Assembly (NCBI GenBank): GCA_905182735.1
Contig: CAJJCT010000012.1
Coordinates: 50,422 to 114,421, forward strand
Direction of reading: 5' to 3'
Origin: Candidatus Marivariicella framensis
Lineage (GTDB): Bacteria; Bacteroidota; Bacteroidia; Flavobacteriales; Flavobacteriaceae
Length of the DNA: 64,000 nt
The stretch's first letter is position 1, and every line of letters starts with the position of its first letter. The position numbers were made by a program, and so were the translations under genes. This document shows, piece by piece, positions 26,671-34,638 of the stretch. The notes below the pieces were generated by a model. It was not told where the DNA came from and did no database searches. It was given only the letters and a program-made list of their open reading frames with translations.

Positions 26671-26678
26671 CAAATATA
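26671..26678 (-). promoter_or_regulatory. Flavobacterial -7 box upstream of the PASTA gene
   Basis: On the minus strand this reads TATATTTG, 14 bases before the start codon at 26656. It lies beside the ddl promoter, which faces the other way. Confidence 0.4.
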
Positions 26679-26684
26679 ACACTT

Positions 26685-26713
26685 TTGCAATGCTATTAAA
26701 TCTGCTACCTTTG
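26685..26713 (+). promoter_or_regulatory. ddl promoter (-33 TTG, N18, -7 TACCTTTG)
   Basis: TTG at 26685-26687 is followed after 18 bases by TACCTTTG (26706-26713). Both elements match the flavobacterial consensus with good spacing. The -7 box ends only five bases before the ddl ATG, so the transcript is probably leaderless or nearly so. Confidence 0.65.
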
Positions 26714-26718
26714 TAGTA

Positions 26719-27714
26719 ATGTTAAATAAAAGTAAAAGTATTATTGGTGTTGCTTGCGGAGGCTATGGTTCAGAGAGAAATATCTCCCTGAAAAGTGGAA
26801 CACTAGTTTTAGAAACTTTAAAAAAATCAGGTTGGAATGCTTTTCTTCTAGTTCTTGATTTTCAAAATTGGTTTATTAAAATATCTGAAACTGAAAAAAT
26901 ATCTTTTTCGAAAAATAATTTCTCATTTTTTTTTGAAGATGTTCAACATGATTTTGATGTGATTTTCAATGCACTTCATGGTCCACCTGGAGAAGATGGT
27001 CAATTAGCAGCCAAACTTGATTTTCAAAAAATCCCACACACAAGCTGTGACTATTCTCCTGCAGCTTTAACATATAACAAAAGAGATTGCCTCTCTGTTG
27101 TTAAGAAATATAATATTCCAACTGCAAAGTCAATTCACCTTAATGAAGGTGAATTATTTAAAGAAAAAGAAATTGTTAAAAAGCTTGGTCTTCCTTGTTT
27201 TGTTAAAGCAAACAGAGCAGGAAGTAGTTTTGGAGTATATAGAATAACCGACATAAGAGATCTTAATTTAGGTATTAAAAACGCCTTTAAAGAAGATAGT
27301 CAAATTATAATTGAATCTGAATTGAAAGGTAGAGAAGTGTCTGTTGGAGTTTACAGAAATAAAAACGATGTTATTTGTCTTCCGATTACTGAAATCATTT
27401 CTGAAAATGATTTTTTTGATTATGAAGCGAAATATCAAGGTAAGGCTGAAGAAATTACACCTGCTAAAATTTCATATGAAATGCTCAAAAAGGTAAGTGA
27501 AATGGCTAAATTTCTATATAATAAATTGGAATTAAAAGGTATCTGTCGAAGTGAGTTTATCTTTATAAAAAACATCCCTCACTTACTAGAAATAAATACT
27601 GTGCCAGGATTAACAAGTGAAAGTATCATTCCCAAACAATGTAAAGCTGCTGGAATTGAACTTCATGAGTTATTTGAAGACCTATTAAATGAAGCAATGA
27701 TTAAAAATTCATAA
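26719..27714 (+). CDS. ddl: D-alanine--D-alanine ligase
   Basis: A 331-residue ATP-grasp enzyme that makes the D-Ala-D-Ala dipeptide used by MurF. Motifs: CGGYGSERNISLKSG near the N-terminus, ALHGPPGEDGQLAAKLD (about 88-104), KANRAGSSFGVY in the ATP-grasp domain, and LLEINTVPGLTSESIIP at the end, which supplies metal and substrate contacts. Length is normal. It has its own promoter and is followed after 21 bases by coaD. Confidence 0.96.
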   Translation: MLNKSKSIIGVACGGYGSERNISLKSGTLVLETLKKSGWNAFLLVLDFQNWFIKISETEKISFSKNNFSFFFEDVQHDFDVIFNALHGPPGEDGQLAAKLDFQKIPHTSCDYSPAALTYNKRDCLSVVKKYNIPTAKSIHLNEGELFKEKEIVKKLGLPCFVKANRAGSSFGVYRITDIRDLNLGIKNAFKEDSQIIIESELKGREVSVGVYRNKNDVICLPITEIISENDFFDYEAKYQGKAEEITPAKISYEMLKKVSEMAKFLYNKLELKGICRSEFIFIKNIPHLLEINTVPGLTSESIIPKQCKAAGIELHELFEDLLNEAMIKNS

Positions 27715-27735
27715 TTTTAATAAAAATACCTTAAA

Positions 27736-28197
27736 ATGAAACGTGCTCTTTTTCCCGGATCTTTTGACCCAATAACAAATGGTCATGAAGACATCATTCT
27801 TCGTGCTCTCCCACTTTTTGATGAAATAATAATTGGTGTAGGAATAAATAGTGAGAAAAAATATATGTTTTCAATTGAAAAAAGAATGGCTTTTATCGAT
27901 AGTGTTTTTAGTAAATACAAAAAGATTAAAGTCCACTTTTATGAGGGTTTAACAATAAAATATTGTAAATCAATTGATGCTGATTTTATTTTAAGAGGAT
28001 TAAGAAATCCTGCTGATTTTGAGTTTGAAAAAGCAATAGCACATACAAATAGAAAATTATCAGGTATAGAAACTGTTTTTCTTCTAACTTCATCTAAAAC
28101 CTCATTTATAAGTAGCAGTATTGTTAGAGATATTATTAAAAATAAGGGGGATTACAAATCTTTAGTTCCATCAGCTGTGAACTTCTCATCAAAATAA
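27736..28197 (+). CDS. coaD: Pantetheine-phosphate adenylyltransferase
   Basis: A 153-residue nucleotidyltransferase catalysing the fourth step of CoA synthesis. The T/HxGH motif is TNGH (14-17) in FPGSFDPITNGH; RGLRNPADFEFE and the C-terminal SSSIVRDI are also typical. It follows ddl on the same strand and overlaps the convergent NUDIX gene by 46 bases, one of the longest convergent overlaps in the window. Confidence 0.96.
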   Translation: MKRALFPGSFDPITNGHEDIILRALPLFDEIIIGVGINSEKKYMFSIEKRMAFIDSVFSKYKKIKVHFYEGLTIKYCKSIDADFILRGLRNPADFEFEKAIAHTNRKLSGIETVFLLTSSKTSFISSSIVRDIIKNKGDYKSLVPSAVNFSSK

Positions 28198-28784
28198 AAA
28201 TTAAAAAGCAGCATTATATTTGAATACATGTTTTTCATTGCATTTTTAATTTCATCTTTATTTTTCCAAACAGCTTTTTCAATATTTTCTTGAATTTGGG
28301 GCTTTAAATTTCCTTTATAAAAAGTATCCATTAAAAACCAATAAGTTTTTTTCAACATGTATTGTCCATTTTTTTTATATATATGATATGTTGTAGGTAA
28401 AATTGATCTTGAAACTAAATCAAGAGCTCCTGTTTCTTCTATCACTTCTCTTATTGCGCCATCAACTATCATTTCTTTTTTAGTCAGATGACCTTTAGGT
28501 AAATCCCATTTTCCATTTCTGTAAATTAATAAAAATTGATCCTTATTGTTTTTAACCATTCCACCCGCAGCTTCTATAATAGGAAAATGGTTTTGCAGAT
28601 GTTTCATTAGTTTTTCTGAATCTGAATTGTAATAATAAACACATTTGGTTTTTTTTGACTTTAATGCTTTAATTATAATTGAAGAGTCCGAAAATTTAGA
28701 ATGAATTAGTGGAGTTATATCTGTATTTTTAACAATGGAGGTTGTTAAAATAAGGGGCTTATGATTTAAAAAAACTTTATACAT
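28152..28784 (-). CDS. NUDIX hydrolase
   Basis: A 210-residue protein with a complete Nudix box, G-x5-E-x7-RE-x2-EE-x-G, in GHLTKKEMIVDGAIREVIEE (about residues 98-117). The N-terminal 70 residues (YKVFLNHKPLILTTS) form a small extra domain common in the Bacteroidota family. The substrate is a nucleoside diphosphate derivative of unknown identity. I placed the start at the ATG at 28784 because it leaves six bases to the divergent pyrE ATG; an ATG at 28808 would run through it. The 3' end overlaps coaD. Confidence 0.85.
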   Translation of the reverse strand: MYKVFLNHKPLILTTSIVKNTDITPLIHSKFSDSSIIIKALKSKKTKCVYYYNSDSEKLMKHLQNHFPIIEAAGGMVKNNKDQFLLIYRNGKWDLPKGHLTKKEMIVDGAIREVIEETGALDLVSRSILPTTYHIYKKNGQYMLKKTYWFLMDTFYKGNLKPQIQENIEKAVWKNKDEIKNAMKNMYSNIMLLFNFYFDEKFTADGTKDL

Positions 28785-28787
28785 TTG
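28780..28787 (+). promoter_or_regulatory. Flavobacterial -7 box at the pyrE start
   Basis: TACATTTG ends three bases before the pyrE ATG at 28791. If real, pyrE is transcribed without a leader. It overlaps the first codons of the divergent NUDIX gene. Confidence 0.45.
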
Positions 28788-28790
28788 CAT

Positions 28791-29438
28791 ATGATTTTTG
28801 ATCAACAAACCGCAGTAGAAACTGCAAATTATCTTTTACAAATTAATGCAATTAAATTGAATCCTGAAAATCCCTTTTTGTGGGCTAGTGGATGGAAGTC
28901 TCCAATTTACTGTGATAATCGAATAACATTATCTTATCCTGAAATTAGAAATTATTTATGTAATCAGCTAGCGATTCAAGCTAAATCTATTTATAAAAAT
29001 GAAAAATTTATAATAGCTGGAGTTGCTACTGGTGCAATAGGAATAGGGGTTTTAGTTGCTCAAAAGCTGAATTTACCATTCATATACGTTAGGCCAGAAC
29101 AGAAAAAACATGGCAGAAAAAATCAAATAGAAGGCTATTTACCTGACAACTCAAAAGTAGTTGTGATTGAAGATTTGATTTCTACTGGAAAAAGCAGTCT
29201 AATTGCTGTTGAGGCACTTAAGAATAAAGGAGCAAGTGTTATAGGCATGTTAGGTCTTTTCACTTATGGCTTTAAAATTGCTGATGAAAATTTTAAAAAA
29301 TTAAAATTAAAATTAAATACTTTAAGTGATTATGACACCTTAATTAATGAAGCACTAAATCAAAATATGATTAACTCCGATTCATTATCTAAATTAAGTG
29401 AATGGAGAAAATCTCCAGATATTTGGAGTTCTCAGTAA
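28791..29438 (+). CDS. pyrE: Orotate phosphoribosyltransferase
   Basis: A 215-residue type I PRTase making OMP from orotate and PRPP. It shows FLWASGWKSPIYCDNR (orotate site), RPEQKKHGRKNQIEG in the flexible loop and the PRPP motif VVVIEDLISTGKS. The start at 28791 is preferred over the ATG two codons upstream because it better fits the usual N-terminus and the promoter box. It ends with an overlap of seven bases with convergent birA. Confidence 0.95.
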   Translation: MIFDQQTAVETANYLLQINAIKLNPENPFLWASGWKSPIYCDNRITLSYPEIRNYLCNQLAIQAKSIYKNEKFIIAGVATGAIGIGVLVAQKLNLPFIYVRPEQKKHGRKNQIEGYLPDNSKVVVIEDLISTGKSSLIAVEALKNKGASVIGMLGLFTYGFKIADENFKKLKLKLNTLSDYDTLINEALNQNMINSDSLSKLSEWRKSPDIWSSQ

Positions 29439-30166
29439 ATCATTTTAATTTCCTTAGGCTGGAAACTTTTAACTTCTCTGTTTTTAAATTCTAATTCTAG
29501 TAATCCATTTATATGAACTTTATTAATTCTAGCATTTACAAGTTCGCCGTTAATTTCAAAAAGAATCTTTTGTTTTAAAAAAAATAGTTTTTCATTAAAC
29601 ATTTTACTTAAACTTTCAGCTAAAGAATTAGTACACATAGCTGTATAAATAATTAGATTTTTTGATAATTTATCAATAAAAAAATCTGAGGAAAGCTTTT
29701 TTTGCGTTTCAATATAAACGCTTGTAGCGTTTGGTAATTTTAAAAATGTCTTTTCATATAAATTGATTCCAATACCAATTATTGATTTTATTTCATTACT
29801 TTTTATTTGATTTTCTGCCAATATTCCACAAATTTTTTTATTTCCTGACAAAATGTCGTTAGGCCATTTTATCGATAGATCTGGCACATTGAATTGGGCA
29901 AGTGTTTTAAGTACAGCTAGTGCAGAAGCGCAATTAATAGAGTAAATCCATTTTGGATTTAAATCTTCGAATTTTTTATATAAGCTAAAAGCCAGATGAC
30001 TATTAGCCTCTCCTTCCCACACAGAACCAAGTTGTCCAAATCCATCTGTTTGATTTAAGGTCCAAACACCATCACCGGACTTTAAATTATTTAATTTAAG
30101 TAGATCTTTTAATTCTTTGTTTGTTGAGCTACTGGCACTAAGTTTGCGTAAGTTTAGTTGATACAT
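29432..30166 (-). CDS. birA: Biotin--[acetyl-CoA-carboxylase] ligase
   Basis: A 244-residue single-domain (class I) biotin protein ligase without the DNA-binding domain. The substrate motif SIKWPNDILSGNKKICGIL with the catalytic lysine is intact. The nucleotide loop, usually GRGRxG, reads GFGQLGSVW: the first Arg is Phe and the second is Gln. The Gln I recall as common in flavobacterial enzymes, but the Phe looks unusual. The C-terminal SH3-like domain (INGELVNARINKVHINGLLELE) is present. It is divergent from rsfS. Confidence 0.88.
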   Translation of the reverse strand: MYQLNLRKLSASSSTNKELKDLLKLNNLKSGDGVWTLNQTDGFGQLGSVWEGEANSHLAFSLYKKFEDLNPKWIYSINCASALAVLKTLAQFNVPDLSIKWPNDILSGNKKICGILAENQIKSNEIKSIIGIGINLYEKTFLKLPNATSVYIETQKKLSSDFFIDKLSKNLIIYTAMCTNSLAESLSKMFNEKLFFLKQKILFEINGELVNARINKVHINGLLELEFKNREVKSFQPKEIKMIY

Positions 30167-30189
30167 AAAATCTAACGTTTAAGAAATAA

Positions 30190-30197
30190 TAAATTTG
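30190..30197 (+). promoter_or_regulatory. Flavobacterial -7 box upstream of rsfS
   Basis: TAAATTTG ends 19 bases before the rsfS ATG and probably starts the rsfS-ftsH-LUD-cdsA-psd transcript. Confidence 0.45.
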
Positions 30198-30199
30198 TA

Positions 30200-30207
30200 C
30201 AAAATTA
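30200..30207 (-). promoter_or_regulatory. Flavobacterial -7 box upstream of birA
   Basis: On the minus strand this reads TAATTTTG, 33 bases before the birA start, back-to-back with the rsfS box. Confidence 0.35.
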
Positions 30208-30216
30208 AATATTTTA

Positions 30217-30588
30217 ATGATTAAAGATATCCCAAATACAGAAACTCTAATATCAAAAATTATTGGAGGGATAGATGACGTAAAAGGTGTTAAAGTTAAT
30301 ATACTGGATCTTCGAGAGATTCAAAATACAGTGTGTAGTTATTTTATAATTTGTAATGGCACATCGAACACCCACGTTAATGCAATAGTTAACTCTGTTC
30401 AAAAAAACGTAAGTAAAAACCTTAAAGAAAAACCTTATCATACAGAAGGTCAAGAAAACTCAGAATGGGTTTTAATTGATTATATTGATGTAGTTGTTCA
30501 CGTCTTTCAAAAACAAATAAGAGATCGTTATAATTTAGAAAATCTTTGGGGTGATGCCCGGTCTATTCAAATTGCATCAAATTATTAA
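30217..30588 (+). CDS. rsfS: Ribosome silencing factor RsfS
   Basis: A 123-residue RsfS/YbeB/Iojap protein that binds uL14 on the large ribosomal subunit and blocks subunit joining. Recognised by the segments ILDLREIQNTVCSYFIICNGTS (about 30-51), EGQENSEWVLIDYIDVVVHVF and the ending YNLENLWGDA. It opens the operon with ftsH five bases downstream. Confidence 0.95.
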   Translation: MIKDIPNTETLISKIIGGIDDVKGVKVNILDLREIQNTVCSYFIICNGTSNTHVNAIVNSVQKNVSKNLKEKPYHTEGQENSEWVLIDYIDVVVHVFQKQIRDRYNLENLWGDARSIQIASNY

Positions 30589-30593
30589 TAATT

Positions 30594-32543
30594 ATGGAAA
30601 ACAATAAAGATAAAAAAACTAAAAAACCTAAAGTTAATATATATTGGGTATATGGAATCGTGATAACTATTTTATTAGGAATGAGTTTCTTTAGTGGTGA
30701 TTCAAATTTTAATAATATTGGAAAAACAAATATTAGTGAGTTTGAAAAATACCTTAATGCTGGAGATGTAAAAGAGATAATAGTTATCAATAAAAATTTA
30801 GCTCAAATTTCTTTAAAAGAAGATGTTTTATCCAAGGCTGAACATCAAAGAGTTAAATCTGAAAACTTCTTAGGGCAAGAAAACATAAAAGGACCTCATT
30901 ATCAATTCGAAGTTGGCAACCTTGAGCTTTTTCAAAGAAAACTTGAAAAAGCTGAAGAAAAAGGAATAGATTTTAAATATGAATTTAATACTGTCGAGAA
31001 TAAATGGTTAGATATAATTATTGGCTTTCTTCCAATTATAATTATCGTTGGTGTTTGGATTTTTCTAATGAGAAGAATGTCAGGAGGGGGAGCTGGAGGA
31101 GCAGGAAGTCAAATTTTTAATATCGGAAAATCTAAAGCTAAACTTTTTGATCAAAATTCAGATATAAAGACAACTTTTAAAGATGTTGCAGGACTTGAAG
31201 GAGCAAAAGAAGAAGTTCAAGAAATTGTAGACTTTTTAAAAAATCCGGGAAAATATACTGCTTTAGGGGGTAAAATTCCAAAAGGAGCCTTGTTAGTAGG
31301 AATGCCTGGAACTGGAAAAACTCTTTTAGCTAAAGCGGTTGCGGGTGAAGCAAAAGTTCCATTTTTTTCTCTTTCTGGATCAGATTTTGTAGAAATGTTT
31401 GTTGGAGTTGGAGCATCTAGAGTTAGAGATCTATTTAAACAAGCAAAAGATAAGTCTCCTGCAATCATTTTTATTGACGAAATAGATGCTATTGGAAGAG
31501 CAAGAGGGAAAAGTAATTTCACAGGTTCAAATGATGAAAGAGAAAATACTCTTAATCAATTATTAACCGAAATGGATGGATTTGGAACCAATTCAAATGT
31601 TATTGTTTTAGCCGCTACAAACAGGGCAGATGTATTAGATAAAGCTTTAATGAGGGCAGGAAGATTTGATCGTCAAATTTATGTAGATCTTCCTGATCTT
31701 AATGAAAGAAGAGAAATATTTAAAGTTCACTTAAAACCACTAAAAACGATTAAAGCCTTAGACGTTGATTTTTTAGCTAAACAAACTCCAGGTTTTTCTG
31801 GAGCAGACATTGCAAATGTTTGTAATGAAGCCGCTCTAATTGCTGCAAGAAAAAATAAAAAAGCTGTAGGAAAACAAGATTTTTTAGATGCTGTTGATAG
31901 AATTGTTGGTGGCCTAGAAAAAAAGAATAAAATAATAACAAAAGATGAGAAAAAAACTATTGCTTATCACGAAGCTGGTCATGCTGCAGTAAGTTGGTTT
32001 CTTGAATTTGCTGCACCTTTAGTCAAAGTGACTATAGTCCCTAGAGGACAATCCTTAGGAGCCGCATGGTATTTGCCTGAGGAAAGGATGATAGTTAGGA
32101 CAGAACAAATGCTTGATGAAATGTGTGCAACTTTAGGAGGAAGAGCTGCTGAAAAGGTAATGTTTAACAAAATTTCAACCGGCGCTTTAAGTGATTTAGA
32201 AAAAGTTACACGTCAAGCTAGGGCTATGGTTTCTATTTATGGTTTAAGTGAGAATCTTGGAAATATTACTTATTACGATTCGTCAGGGCAAGGGGATTAT
32301 AACTTCACAAAACCTTACTCTGAAGACACTGCAAGAAAAATTGATAGTGAAATATCAAAACTAATCGAAAAGCAATATCAAAGAGCTTGTGAGCTCCTTA
32401 GTTCAAATAAAGAAAAATTGACAGCACTTGCTGAGCGTCTTTTAGAAAAAGAAGTTATCTTTAAAAATGATTTAGTTAAAATTTTAGGAGATCGTCCTTA
32501 TGATGAAAAGTCTAAAGAAAGTTTACTTAAATCCAATGAATAA
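30594..32543 (+). CDS. ftsH: ATP-dependent zinc metalloprotease FtsH
   Basis: A 649-residue membrane-anchored AAA+ protease. Two membrane helices (about 14-30 and 138-158) flank the periplasmic domain. Walker A is GMPGTGKT (236-243), Walker [13 protein letters not shown], the second region of homology [20 protein letters not shown], and the zinc site HEAGH (459-463). It degrades membrane and regulatory proteins and in many bacteria controls envelope lipid synthesis, which fits its place in front of cdsA and psd. Confidence 0.97.
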   Translation: MENNKDKKTKKPKVNIYWVYGIVITILLGMSFFSGDSNFNNIGKTNISEFEKYLNAGDVKEIIVINKNLAQISLKEDVLSKAEHQRVKSENFLGQENIKGPHYQFEVGNLELFQRKLEKAEEKGIDFKYEFNTVENKWLDIIIGFLPIIIIVGVWIFLMRRMSGGGAGGAGSQIFNIGKSKAKLFDQNSDIKTTFKDVAGLEGAKEEVQEIVDFLKNPGKYTALGGKIPKGALLVGMPGTGKTLLAKAVAGEAKVPFFSLSGSDFVEMFVGVGASRVRDLFKQAKDKSPAIIFIDEIDAIGRARGKSNFTGSNDERENTLNQLLTEMDGFGTNSNVIVLAATNRADVLDKALMRAGRFDRQIYVDLPDLNERREIFKVHLKPLKTIKALDVDFLAKQTPGFSGADIANVCNEAALIAARKNKKAVGKQDFLDAVDRIVGGLEKKNKIITKDEKKTIAYHEAGHAAVSWFLEFAAPLVKVTIVPRGQSLGAAWYLPEERMIVRTEQMLDEMCATLGGRAAEKVMFNKISTGALSDLEKVTRQARAMVSIYGLSENLGNITYYDSSGQGDYNFTKPYSEDTARKIDSEISKLIEKQYQRACELLSSNKEKLTALAERLLEKEVIFKNDLVKILGDRPYDEKSKESLLKSNE

Positions 32544-32563
32544 AAATTAAATAACTAGAAATT

Positions 32564-33157
32564 GTGAGTTTTTGGAAAAGTTTTTTTGGCCAAAAAAAAG
32601 TTACTCAAGGGATTAAAAAATCTGAGAGTCCTTTTATGCCAGAAAAAAAAGATCCAGTTGAAATAGCATTTGCTCATAATTTTACAGAAAAAGGAGGTCG
32701 TTTTTTATTTTCTGATTCTGATTCTGATTTTGAAAAATTTTTCAAGAATATACTCCATGAGAATAATTGGATAAAATCAGATGTATTTGCATTAGATTCA
32801 GAAATTGCAAAAAATTTTGATTTGGAAATCAATAAAGAAACCACAATCGTTAAAGAAAAAAAAGTAGCATTTATAAATTGTGAGTTTCTTATTGCAAATA
32901 CAGGTGGGATTTTAATTTCAAGTAATCAAATCAAAAACTTAAATTTAACCCAGTTACCAGAAAACATTATAGTAAAAGCAAGAATAGCTCAATTTGCCAG
33001 AGATGTCAGTGAAGGAATGAGTAAATTAAAAGCGTTTTATTCTAAAAATTTACCATCAAATATAACTACACTAAATGCTAAAAATACAGATAAAGAATCT
33101 GATTTTTTATCTCAAGGAAATAGTGCAAAAAAAATTTATTTACTACTTCAAGAGTGA
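32564..33157 (+). CDS. LUD-domain protein (LutC-like)
   Basis: A 197-residue protein of the LUD (lactate utilisation, LutB/LutC) superfamily. The start is GTG at 32564. The C-terminal part has the family pattern AFINCEFLIANTGGILISS and LPENIIVKARIAQFARDVSEGM. There is no neighbouring LutA or LutB, so a role in lactate oxidation is unlikely. It is conserved between ftsH and cdsA in flavobacteria as I recall, which suggests a housekeeping envelope-linked role, but no function is established. Confidence 0.8.
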   Translation: MSFWKSFFGQKKVTQGIKKSESPFMPEKKDPVEIAFAHNFTEKGGRFLFSDSDSDFEKFFKNILHENNWIKSDVFALDSEIAKNFDLEINKETTIVKEKKVAFINCEFLIANTGGILISSNQIKNLNLTQLPENIIVKARIAQFARDVSEGMSKLKAFYSKNLPSNITTLNAKNTDKESDFLSQGNSAKKIYLLLQE

Positions 33158-33160
33158 AAA

Positions 33161-33946
33161 ATGAATAACATAATTATTCGATCATTTACTGGAATTGCAT
33201 ATGCTTCAATAATAATGGTCTCTTTGTTTTATGATGTAAGATTGTTTTCATTTATTATATTCTGCTTTTCTTGTTTAGCAATTTTTGAATTTCAAAAATT
33301 ATTACAGTTAAATTATATCACCCCATATATTTTACTAGGCTTTATGTGCTTTTATTTTTTAAGAGAAAAATTTAACAAAAATACAATTTCAATTATACTC
33401 TATGTTACTCTAGCCTCTCATTTTTTAATGCTAAAATGGTTGTTTCAAGATGCATATAAGAAAAAATTGATAATTATCTTTTTGACATATGGATATGTAG
33501 TTTTTAGTTGTTTTTTTATAATAGTAATACCTTTTTCAAAAGGAACTTTTAATCCTGAAATATTATTATTTGTTTTTGTTTTAAATTGGACAAATAACTC
33601 TTTCGCATACTTGTTTGGGAAAAAATTTGGAAAAACCAAATTACTATTAAGAATTTCACCAAATAAATCATGGGAAGGATTTTGGAGTGGATTTGTTTTT
33701 ACTTGTTTTGCAGCTCTAATATTCTATACTTTAAAAATAGATCTAAAACCTATTCAAATTATTATTTGTTCTATTTTAATTCCAGTTTTAGCTACACTAG
33801 GAGACCTAGTTCAGTCTAAAATAAAGCGTGATGCTGGGGTTAAAGACTCAGGTAATATTTTACCAGGTCATGGAGGTTTTTATGACAGAATGGATAGTAT
33901 TATTTTTATTGCTCCATGGAGTTTTTATATTTTAAATCAATTTTAA
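33161..33946 (+). CDS. cdsA: Phosphatidate cytidylyltransferase
   Basis: A 261-residue membrane protein with about seven hydrophobic segments and the complete CDS signature near the C-terminus (GDLVQSKIKRDAGVKDSG, then PGHGGFYDRMDS). It makes CDP-diacylglycerol, the precursor of all phospholipids here. It lies three bases after the LUD gene, and its stop is directly followed by the psd ATG. Confidence 0.95.
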   Translation: MNNIIIRSFTGIAYASIIMVSLFYDVRLFSFIIFCFSCLAIFEFQKLLQLNYITPYILLGFMCFYFLREKFNKNTISIILYVTLASHFLMLKWLFQDAYKKKLIIIFLTYGYVVFSCFFIIVIPFSKGTFNPEILLFVFVLNWTNNSFAYLFGKKFGKTKLLLRISPNKSWEGFWSGFVFTCFAALIFYTLKIDLKPIQIIICSILIPVLATLGDLVQSKIKRDAGVKDSGNILPGHGGFYDRMDSIIFIAPWSFYILNQF

Positions 33947-34597
33947 ATGTTTCACAAAGAAGGGTTTTTTATTATTACCACTAGCTTCATAATAACTGTT
34001 TTTGTTTCTGTTTTTTCAGAATACATTATTACAAATTCATTATTGAAAAATTTTATTCAATTTTCAGCAATCTTTGTGTTAATAATAATTTTACAATTTT
34101 TTAGAAATCCAAAAAGATTTATTAATCCAGATAGTAAAAAAGTTCTTTCCCCTGCTGACGGAAAAGTAGTTGTAATTGAGTCTGTTTTTGAAAAGGAATA
34201 TTTTAAGGACAATCGAAGACAAATTTCTATTTTTATGTCTCCATTAAATGTACATGTGACGAGATATCCTATAAGTGGAATGGTTACCTATAGTAAATAC
34301 CATCCTGGGAGATATTTAGTCGCTTGGCATCCTAAATCATCAGAAGAAAATGAAAGAACTACAATTGTGATTAAATCTTCTGAGTATGGAGAGATTCTTT
34401 ATAGACAAGTTGCGGGTGCATTAGCTAGACGTATAGTGAATTACGCTAAAGAAGGCGATAAAGTGACTCAAGGTGATGATGCTGGTTTTATAAAGTTTGG
34501 TTCAAGAGTAGATTTATTGCTACCAATTGACGTCCCTATAAATGTCATTTTAGATCAAGTTGCAAAAGGTGCTAAAACTATAATATCTTCTATTTAA
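33947..34597 (+). CDS. psd: Phosphatidylserine decarboxylase (short, Bacteroidota type)
   Basis: A 216-residue proenzyme with two N-terminal membrane helices (about 7-26 and 36-50). It shows FFRNPKR, LSPADGKVV, FMSPLNVHVTRYP and the self-cleavage site FGSR (184-187), where Ser186 should become the pyruvoyl group. This FGS form replaces the LGST of long enzymes and is normal for the short family. It makes phosphatidylethanolamine. No gap separates it from cdsA. Confidence 0.95.
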   Translation: MFHKEGFFIITTSFIITVFVSVFSEYIITNSLLKNFIQFSAIFVLIIILQFFRNPKRFINPDSKKVLSPADGKVVVIESVFEKEYFKDNRRQISIFMSPLNVHVTRYPISGMVTYSKYHPGRYLVAWHPKSSEENERTTIVIKSSEYGEILYRQVAGALARRIVNYAKEGDKVTQGDDAGFIKFGSRVDLLLPIDVPINVILDQVAKGAKTIISSI

Positions 34598-34638
34598 ATT
34601 TAGTAAGAAGAGTTTGATAATTAAGCGGAAATTCTGTT

